The position numbers were made by a program, and so were the translations under genes. 6,337 nucleotides of DNA, taken from NCBI GenBank assembly GCA_016794765.1, contig JAEUJG010000622.1, positions 1 to 6,337 on the forward strand, given 5' to 3'. This stretch comes from Spirochaetaceae bacterium (GTDB lineage: Bacteria > Spirochaetota > Spirochaetia > Treponematales > Rectinemataceae). The notes under the pieces were generated by a model. It made no database searches. It saw only the letters and a list, made by a program, of their open reading frames with translations, and was not told where the DNA came from. Shown piece after piece: positions 1 to 4,051 of the stretch (position 1 is its first letter; every line of letters starts with the position of its first letter).

Positions 1-330
1 AAGCTTGCGGAGCTCGTCGGCGACTTTTTCCTTGCCGGGCAGGATCTCGTAGCGGGCCTTCCAGCCGTGCTCCGGATCGACGCCCATGCGCGCGATGAGC
101 TGGGCGTTGGCCCGTTCGCGCTTGTAGGCTTCCTTCTTCGCGGGCGACAGCTTGCGCGTGATGGCCGCCTGTTCGGCGCGGGCCTTGGCGTCGGAGGCCT
201 TTTCGGAGGAACCCGCGGGCAGGTCGCGGATGTGGCCGATGCTGGACTTCACGACGAAGTCCTTGCCGAGGTATTTGTTTATGGTTTTTGCCTTTGCGGG
301 CGACTCGACGATAACGAGGGCTTTTCCCAT
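1..330 (-). CDS. topA: DNA topoisomerase I, N-terminal part (cut by window edge)
   Basis: This is the start of a type IA DNA topoisomerase, which relaxes negative supercoils by cutting and passing one DNA strand in the cytoplasm. Seen: 110 codons in frame from the ATG at 330 to the window edge. The protein opens with MGKALVIVESPAKAKTINKY, the TOPRIM strand that carries the metal/catalytic Glu9 and Lys13 known from E. coli TopA. It continues with KSSIGHIRDLP, and later RMGVDPEHGW and YEILPGKEKVADEL, all classic TopA blocks in the usual order. Residues about 39-80 form a charged, Ala/Lys/Glu/Arg-rich insertion between the IGHIRDLP and RMGVDP blocks, where E. coli TopA also has a Lys-rich insertion. 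The start is supported by a purine-rich GGATGGGG (plus-strand 336-343) 5 nt upstream. The rest of the gene, including the active-site Tyr, lies outside the window. It is divergent from the lipoprotein gene. Identification is secure. Confidence 0.96.
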   Translation of the reverse strand, partial: MGKALVIVESPAKAKTINKYLGKDFVVKSSIGHIRDLPAGSSEKASDAKARAEQAAITRKLSPAKKEAYKRERANAQLIARMGVDPEHGWKARYEILPGKEKVADELRKL

Positions 331-415
331 ACTATCCCCATCCGCGCCCAGGGCGCGTAGGCATGGCCGTTTTCGGGCCAAGGCATCTCTACAAGTGCCC
401 TCATCCGCCCGCGAA

Positions 416-421
416 TGTCAA
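416..421 (-). promoter_or_regulatory. possible -35 element for topA
   Basis: The minus strand reads a perfect TTGACA here, 85 nt upstream of the topA start codon and pointing toward it. No convincing -10 hexamer lies 16-18 nt further on. The best nearby AT-rich stretch (CTTGTAGAGAT on the minus strand, roughly 390-400) is a few bases too far. I read this as a plausible but incomplete promoter, possibly one with a weak -10 as is common in GC-rich genomes. Confidence 0.3.
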
Positions 422-442
422 GATGAAGCGGCGAGACCGGCC

Positions 443-471
443 TTGACGCCGCGCCTTTCCGCCTTCAGGAT
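443..471 (+). promoter_or_regulatory. candidate sigma70-type promoter for the lipoprotein gene
   Basis: TTGACG at 443-448 matches the -35 consensus at 5 of 6 positions. It is followed after exactly 17 nt by CAGGAT at 466-471, which matches the -10 consensus at 3 of 6. Transcription would start near 478, giving a leader of about 47 nt before the ATG at 525. It lies in the divergent region between topA and the lipoprotein gene. The -10 is weak, so this is only a candidate. Confidence 0.35.
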
Positions 472-514
472 TGCCAGGCCGGCCACGGCAACGAGGCTCC
501 GGCCCGTGGATTTC

Positions 515-520
515 AGGGGG
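515..520 (+). promoter_or_regulatory. ribosome binding site deciding the lipoprotein start
   Basis: AGGGGG lies 4 nt before the ATG at 525. This purine tract, together with the signal peptide that begins at 525, favours that start over the in-frame upstream ATG at 471. The 471 start would put 18 unrelated residues in front of the signal sequence. Confidence 0.6.
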
Positions 521-524
521 AATC

Positions 525-1184
525 ATGTCGAAAAACCGAGGTTTCGCCACCCGCTTTCTCATTCCCATGATCGCGGCCGCCGCCTTGTCCGTCGCGGCCT
601 GCGGCCCGGTGGGGAATGCCGCGGCGGCTCGCCCCGGCGCGTCCGGCCTCCCCGCCTCCGCGGGGGAAGCGGCTCGCGGCGGGCCTTCCGCCGCGCCCGC
701 TCCTGCCGTGCCCGCCGGGTCCTTGCCGCCGTCGCCGGTATCCGCGCCGGCCGCGCCCGCTCCGGGGGCGCCCCCGACCGCCCCGAGCCCCGCGTCGCCG
801 GCCGCACCCGCACCGGGAAGCATGGGAGGCAAGGGGAGCGCCGCCGGGACGCCCCTTCCCTTCGCATCGGCCGAGGAACGGGCGCGATTCGAGGCGGCGC
901 TTTCCGCGGGAACGGCCCTGGCCGGGCCCGAGGCCGCCGAGAGCGCGGATGCCTGGGCCCGGGCGGTGGAGGCCGCGGGCGCGTTGGACGACACCATCGC
1001 CCTCCTCGAGGTCGAGGCGGGGAAAAAGGCCGCGCCGCCGCAGGTCGCCTTCGCCCTCGCCGCGCTTTACGGCCGGAAGGGCCTCGAGCGGCAGGAATAC
1101 GCCGCCCTCTCGCGCGCCGAGGACTGCGCCAAGGGCCGGCCCGAGCTGGCCTTCAACCTGGCGGCGGTCTACGGCCGGAAGTAA
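525..1184 (+). CDS. putative lipoprotein with Pro/Ala linker and TPR-like repeats (N-terminal part of a split gene)
   Basis: I do not recognise a named gene; the architecture is clear. Residues 1-26 are a lipoprotein signal: basic N-terminus (KNR, R10), hydrophobic core, and lipobox VAAC with Cys26, so the protein should be lipid-anchored after export. Residues about 30-112 are a low-complexity Pro/Ala/Ser/Gly linker, probably a disordered spacer. Residues about 113-219 are helical. Two copies of a motif, VAFALAALYGRK (174-185) and LAFNLAAVYGRK (208-219), lie exactly 34 residues apart, the period of a tetratricopeptide repeat. The frame then meets TAA at 1182-1184, in the middle of the second TPR-like unit, yet the same frame stays open and codes for the rest of that unit and a PEGA segment (next entry). 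I infer that this is the front half of one roughly 380-residue gene broken by a nonsense codon or a sequence error. The secretion call is firm; the function is unknown. Confidence 0.75.
   Translation: MSKNRGFATRFLIPMIAAAALSVAACGPVGNAAAARPGASGLPASAGEAARGGPSAAPAPAVPAGSLPPSPVSAPAAPAPGAPPTAPSPASPAAPAPGSMGGKGSAAGTPLPFASAEERARFEAALSAGTALAGPEAAESADAWARAVEAAGALDDTIALLEVEAGKKAAPPQVAFALAALYGRKGLERQEYAALSRAEDCAKGRPELAFNLAAVYGRK
1182..1184 (+). other. in-frame TAA interrupting the lipoprotein gene
   Basis: The stop separates YGRK from TLKAQGKVEELVTG in one continuous reading frame. The 11 codons between the stop and the next possible start (GTG at 1218) have G or C at nearly every third position, as coding sequence in this window does, and there is no intergenic gap. 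A single base change (for example GAA to TAA) would account for it. It is also the only TAA among the gene stops visible here; the others are TAG, TAG and TGA. A real mutation, a sequencing or assembly error, and programmed readthrough cannot be told apart from this sequence. Confidence 0.7.
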
Positions 1185-1217
1185 ACCCTGAAGGCGCAGG
1201 GCAAGGTCGAAGAGCTC

Positions 1218-1667
1218 GTGACGGGTTCCATCCGCGCCCTGAGCGAACCCGCGGGCGCTCGGGTCTTCCTGGACGGGAAGGAACGCGGCGCGACGCCCCT
1301 CCTCATCGAGGGACTCAAGGCGGGCGACTACGAACTCCGCTTCGAGCTGGAGGGGCATGACGCCCAGGTCGCCAGGCTCGCGCTCGGGGCGGGCGAACCC
1401 GCCTCCTTCTCCGCGGCGCTGAAGGCGAACCAGGGCGAACTCGTCATCCGCTACCAGCTCGCGAGCGCGGCCGACGCAGGCCTTGTCCGCGCCTGGCTGG
1501 ACGGCAAGGACCTCGGCCTGTCGAAGTACGCGACGCACACCGTCCTTCGCCTGCCCTTCGGCAGCCATACGATCCGGGTCGAGGCGCCCGGCTACGCGCC
1601 GGCCGAACGGACCGTGCTGACCTCGCTCCGGGAGGAGGCCGTCGTCATCAAGTTGGCCAGACGATAG
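1218..1667 (+). CDS. PEGA-domain protein (C-terminal part of the split lipoprotein gene)
   Basis: The segment beginning GSIRALSEPAGARVFLDGKE, followed by GATPLLIEGLKAGDYELRFELEGH, is a typical PEGA domain. This is a small beta-rich surface domain named after its Pro-Glu-Gly-Ala motif and common in envelope proteins. A second, more divergent copy follows: an AWLDGKDLG turn, LPFGSHTIRVEAPGYAPAERT, then a final beta strand VVIKLARR. The first possible start after the TAA is GTG at 1218, with only a poor Shine-Dalgarno (GAAGAG 3 nt away or AAGG 11 nt away). Started there, the product has no signal peptide, so it would stay in the cytoplasm, where a PEGA domain makes little sense. The frame is identical to that of the upstream lipoprotein part, and codons 1185-1217 complete its TPR-like repeat. 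I therefore infer this is the back half of one gene; independent translation by reinitiation is possible but unlikely. Domain call firm, gene boundary uncertain. Confidence 0.65.
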   Translation: MTGSIRALSEPAGARVFLDGKERGATPLLIEGLKAGDYELRFELEGHDAQVARLALGAGEPASFSAALKANQGELVIRYQLASAADAGLVRAWLDGKDLGLSKYATHTVLRLPFGSHTIRVEAPGYAPAERTVLTSLREEAVVIKLARR

Positions 1668-1738
1668 TCCGAAGGGCGCGGCGCGGTTCCCGTGGTAGCC
1701 GATCGGCAAGACCCCATTCACCATCCGAGGAGCGAAGC

Positions 1739-2566
1739 ATGAAGCGAGAGATCGAGGAAGCCGCGGCCTATCTCCGCGCGCGCGTGGGCGAAGTCCCGAA
1801 GCTGGCCCTCGTCCTGGGCTCGGGCCTCGGCGGCCTGGCCGACGAGGTCGAGGAGGCCGTGGTCGTCCCCTACGGCGAGATTCCCCACTTTCCCGTCTCG
1901 ACGGCGCCCGTCCACGCCGGCCGCCTCGTCGCGGGCAGGCTGGCGGGCAGGCGCGTCCTCGTCATGCAGGGGCGCTTCCATTTCTACGAGGGACACCCCA
2001 TGGAGCGTGTGGCCTTCCCCGTGCGGGTCTTCCGCGCCCTCGGCGTGGAGAAGCTCTTTCTCACCAACGCCGCGGGCGGCGCCAACCTGGGCTACGCTCC
2101 CGGCGACTTCATGCTGATCTCCGACCACATCAACCTGACCGGGCAGAATCCCTGCATCGGGCCCAACGACGACTCGACGGGCCTGCGCTTCTTCGACATG
2201 TCCAAGGCCTACGACCCGGAGCTCCGCGCGATCGCCCGCCGCGCCGGGAAGGAGCTGGGGCTGGAACTCCGCGAGGGCGTCTACGCCTGGTTTACCGGCC
2301 CGAGCTTCGAGACCCCGGCCGAGATCCGGCTGGCCAGGACCCTCGGCGCCGACGCCGTGGGCATGTCCACCGTCCCCGAGGTCATCGCGGCCGTCCACTG
2401 CGGCCTCCGCGTCCTCGGGATCTCCTGCGTCACCAACATGGCGGCGGGGATCCTGGACCAGCCGATCACGGGCGAGGAGGTCCTCGAGATTTCCGCGCGC
2501 CGCCGGCCCGAATTCTCCGCCCTCGTCCGGCGGATCGTGGAGCTCGCCGTCCAGGCGGGAAGGTAG
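1739..2566 (+). CDS. punA: purine nucleoside phosphorylase family protein, candidate 5'-methylthioinosine phosphorylase
   Basis: A trimeric-type (PNP/MTAP family) nucleoside phosphorylase: nucleoside plus phosphate gives free base plus sugar 1-phosphate, in the cytoplasm. Its 275 residues are the normal family length. Visible motifs: phosphate loop GSGLGG (Ser28), His59, QGRFHFYEG (Arg79, His81, Tyr83), LTNAAGG (Asn110), Phe151, GPSFET with base-contacting Glu191, VGMSTVPE (Met209) and VTNMAAG with Asn233. By alignment with human PNP, Glu191 and Asn233 match Glu201 and Asn243, which favour 6-oxopurines (hypoxanthine, guanine); MTA phosphorylases have Asp there. The odd residue is Gly245 in ITGEEVLE, where the human enzyme has His257 (HEEVL), the contact to the ribose 5'-hydroxyl. 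The start has AGGAG 6 nt upstream. A 5-nt gap joins it to the MtaD-type deaminase. Family assignment is secure. Preference for 5'-methylthioinosine or 5'-deoxyinosine is inference; ordinary inosine/guanosine phosphorolysis remains possible. Confidence 0.93.
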   Translation: MKREIEEAAAYLRARVGEVPKLALVLGSGLGGLADEVEEAVVVPYGEIPHFPVSTAPVHAGRLVAGRLAGRRVLVMQGRFHFYEGHPMERVAFPVRVFRALGVEKLFLTNAAGGANLGYAPGDFMLISDHINLTGQNPCIGPNDDSTGLRFFDMSKAYDPELRAIARRAGKELGLELREGVYAWFTGPSFETPAEIRLARTLGADAVGMSTVPEVIAAVHCGLRVLGISCVTNMAAGILDQPITGEEVLEISARRRPEFSALVRRIVELAVQAGR

Positions 2567-2571
2567 GGGCG

Positions 2572-3840
2572 ATGGGCATCCTGATCCGCGGCGCGAGCCT
2601 CGGGGGCGAGCGGCGCGACATCCTGATCGAACAAGACCGCATAACGCGCATCGCGCCGTCGATCGGCGGGGCCTTCCCCGCCGGCCTCCTGGCGATCGAG
2701 GCGGAGGGCCTGGCCGCCGTCCCCTCGCTCGCCAACGCCCACGCCCACTCCGCGATGACCCTCCTCCGCGGCGTCGCGGAGGACATGGAGCTCATGCCCT
2801 GGCTGACCGGGGCCATCTGGCCCGTGGAGGCCCGGATGACCGACGAGGACGTCTATTGGGGCACGCGGCTCGCGGCCGTCGAGATGGCGAGAAGCGGCAC
2901 GACGGTCTGCAACGACATGTACCTCCACCCGGAGGCCCTGGCCCGCGCCGCCCGCGACTCGGGCCTCCGCTTCGTCCTCTCCTACGCCCTGATCGACGGC
3001 CTCGACGAGGCCGTCGGCGCGGCCCAGCGCGCGGCCTGCGCCGCCTTTTTCGAGCGGCTCCCCGACTGCGGCCCCCTGTCGCGCTTCCACCTGGCCGCCC
3101 ACTCGGTCTACGCGACGACGGCGGAGAGCATCCGCCTCCTGGCTCGGCAGGCCCGCGAGCGCGGCCTCCTCTTCCATGTGCACCTGGCGGAGACCCGCGC
3201 GGAGGACGAGGGCTGCCGGGCCCGGACGGGCCTTTCGCCGGCCGCTTACCTCGACTCCTTGGGCGCCCTCGGGCCCTGGACGGTCGCCGCGCACTGCCTC
3301 TGGCTCGACGAGCGCGACTTCGACCTCCTCGGCGAGCGCGGCGTCGCGATCGCCCACAATCCCGTCTCCAACATGAAGCTGGCCTCGGGGCCGGCCTTCG
3401 ACTACGAGGCGGCCAGGCGGCGCGGTCTCCGCGTCCTCCTCGGCACCGACGGCGCGGCCTCGAACAACTCGCTGGACCTCTTCGCCGACATGAAGATCGC
3501 CGGCCTCCTCCAGAAGCAGCACTACGGCGACTCGCGGCGCTTTCCCGTGCGCGAGATCCTGGAGGCTGCCTCCGCGCGCGGTCACGAGGTCTTCGGTACG
3601 GGCGGCGGCCGGATCGTGGAAGGCGCGGCCGCCGACCTCCTCCTCGTCGACCTCGACCGCGCCTCCATGGTTCCCTGCCATGACCTCGAGGCGAACCTCG
3701 TGTACTCGGGCTCCGGCGCCGTCGTGGATACGACGATCTGCGCCGGCAAGGCCCTCATGCTCCATCGCAAGGTGGAGGGCGAGGCGGAAGTTTTCGCCGA
3801 GGCCAGGAGCCGGGCGGCGCGGCTCTCGCGGCGGACCTGA
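2572..3840 (+). CDS. mtaD: 5'-methylthioadenosine/S-adenosylhomocysteine deaminase family amidohydrolase
   Basis: An amidohydrolase-superfamily deaminase of 422 residues, close to the usual family size. Family members remove the 6-amino group of 5'-methylthioadenosine, S-adenosylhomocysteine, adenosine or 5'-deoxyadenosine, giving the inosine analogue and ammonia. Seen: an N-terminal beta segment, then the metal-binding NAHAH (His57, His59) with downstream RGVAEDMELMPWL (Glu73 region, substrate pocket), GTTVCNDMY, AAHSVY (His177), FHVHLAETR (metal His204, catalytic Glu207), AAHCLWLD (His241), AHNPVSNMKLASG, and LGTDGAASNN with metal Asp293. This order matches the MtaD/TrzA branch. ATG 2572 is 5 nt after the phosphorylase stop, so translation is probably coupled and the two enzymes likely act in sequence. 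The exact substrate cannot be read from the sequence. A guanine-deaminase or chlorohydrolase relative is the main alternative, but MPWL and NPVSNMKLASG favour MtaD. The stop lies in the first copy of a 13-bp tandem repeat. Confidence 0.88.
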   Translation: MGILIRGASLGGERRDILIEQDRITRIAPSIGGAFPAGLLAIEAEGLAAVPSLANAHAHSAMTLLRGVAEDMELMPWLTGAIWPVEARMTDEDVYWGTRLAAVEMARSGTTVCNDMYLHPEALARAARDSGLRFVLSYALIDGLDEAVGAAQRAACAAFFERLPDCGPLSRFHLAAHSVYATTAESIRLLARQARERGLLFHVHLAETRAEDEGCRARTGLSPAAYLDSLGALGPWTVAAHCLWLDERDFDLLGERGVAIAHNPVSNMKLASGPAFDYEAARRRGLRVLLGTDGAASNNSLDLFADMKIAGLLQKQHYGDSRRFPVREILEAASARGHEVFGTGGGRIVEGAAADLLLVDLDRASMVPCHDLEANLVYSGSGAVVDTTICAGKALMLHRKVEGEAEVFAEARSRAARLSRRT

Positions 3841-3853
3841 GCGGCGGACCTGA
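3828..3853 (+). repeat. perfect 13-bp tandem duplication spanning the mtaD stop
   Basis: GCGGCGGACCTGA occurs at 3828-3840 and again at 3841-3853 without a mismatch. The first copy encodes the last residues and the TGA stop of mtaD; the second lies just downstream and repeats the stop in another frame. It looks like a slippage duplication. Confidence 0.85.
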
Positions 3854-3868
3854 ACGGAGGGGCAGGCC

Positions 3869-3885
3869 CGCCGGCGCCGCCGGCG
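3869..3885 (+). terminator. short GC-only hairpin after mtaD, possible terminator
   Basis: CGCCGGC and GCCGGCG form a perfect 7-bp stem around a 3-nt loop (GCC), 29 bp after the mtaD stop. No T tract follows, so it is not a textbook intrinsic terminator. It could slow polymerase or protect the 3' end of the phosphorylase-deaminase mRNA, or it may simply reflect high GC. Confidence 0.3.
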
Positions 3886-3979
3886 ATGCCGTCCCGCCCC
3901 GCGCCGACCTGACCGCCCCGCCCCGCGCCGACCGGCCAGCGCCGAGCTGACCGCCACCCCTGTCGGTGATGCCGTCCCG
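3885..3979 (+). repeat. degenerate intergenic direct repeats
   Basis: GATGCCGTCCCG occurs exactly at 3885-3896 and 3968-3979, and similarity extends a few bases to the left. Between the two copies, CGCCCCGCGCCGACC occurs at 3895-3909 and 3919-3933 with a 24-bp period. A looser relative, GCGCCGAGCTGACCGCC at 3939-3955, matches 3901-3917 with one mismatch. The region is non-coding and nearly all G/C, so it looks like an expanded, decaying repeat tract. Confidence 0.6.
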
Positions 3980-4012
3980 ACCCCTACGATTGCCGCCCTG
4001 CGGCATCGGGAC
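3974..4012 (+). promoter_or_regulatory. bulged inverted repeat overlapping the beta-glucosidase promoter
   Basis: TGCCGC (3991-3996) pairs perfectly with GCGGCA (4000-4005) around a CCT loop. Directly outside, GTCCCGA (3974-3980) pairs with TCGGGAC (4006-4012), leaving a 10-nt bulge on the left only. The right arm fills the -35/-10 spacer and abuts the -10. It could be an operator for a sugar-responsive regulator, or a hairpin ending mtaD transcription. No T tract follows it. Confidence 0.4.
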
Positions 4013-4018
4013 TATACT
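3990..4018 (+). promoter_or_regulatory. sigma70-type promoter for the beta-glucosidase gene
   Basis: TTGCCG (3990-3995; 4 of 6 to consensus) is followed by exactly 17 nt and TATACT (4013-4018; 5 of 6 to consensus). TATACT stands out as an AT-rich island in a very GC-rich region. The predicted start is near 4025, giving a leader of only about 23 nt before the ATG at 4048. This suggests the glucosidase is transcribed independently of the salvage pair. Confidence 0.6.
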
Positions 4019-4024
4019 CGCCCC

Positions 4025-4051
4025 ATGAACAGCATCCGGGGGCGGTCATGA
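4025..4051 (+). CDS. possible 8-codon leader ORF overlapping the beta-glucosidase start
   Basis: ATG at 4025 opens an ORF encoding MNSIRGRS, whose TGA stop (4049-4051) overlaps the glucosidase ATG (4048-4050) as ATGA, a typical translational-coupling arrangement. The predicted transcription start falls at about the same ATG, so it would have almost no leader and no Shine-Dalgarno. It may be chance; its sequence carries no obvious attenuator feature. Confidence 0.2.
   Translation: MNSIRGRS
4038..4042 (+). promoter_or_regulatory. ribosome binding site of the beta-glucosidase gene
   Basis: GGGGG within CCGGGGGCGG lies 5 nt before the ATG at 4048. It supports this start over later in-frame Met codons (Met10, Met14), since family homology begins around residue 8. 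Confidence 0.5.

Noticed and set aside
1..6. HindIII site AAGCTT at the very first bases, suggesting a cloning junction
   Set aside because: The topA reading frame passes through it normally and encodes the expected LRKL, and the other end of the window is not such a site.
1182..1187. Stop-codon recoding or selenocysteine/pyrrolysine insertion at the TAA
   Set aside because: TAA is not the codon used for selenocysteine or pyrrolysine, no hairpin stands out just downstream, and the local context (TAA ACC) is not a known readthrough signal.
1182..1217. Frameshift as the explanation for the split lipoprotein gene
   Set aside because: The upstream and downstream coding parts are in the same frame, so no insertion or deletion is needed; a single in-frame stop explains it.
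152..1360. 402-codon plus-strand ORF overlapping topA and the lipoprotein gene
   Set aside because: It runs antisense through topA and then out of frame through the signal peptide and TPR-like segment. Its translation is Arg/Gly/Pro-rich noise, and it does not bridge the TAA-split frame.
2281..3957. 558-codon open frame on the minus strand across the phosphorylase and deaminase genes
   Set aside because: It is a shadow ORF caused by high GC. The plus strand has clear PNP and MtaD motifs throughout, and the antisense translation is low-complexity Arg/Gly/Ala-rich with no recognisable domain.
3841..4047. CRISPR-like array
   Set aside because: Repeats are too short, degenerate and irregularly spaced (13, 24, 38 and 83 bp), with no unique spacers and no cas genes.
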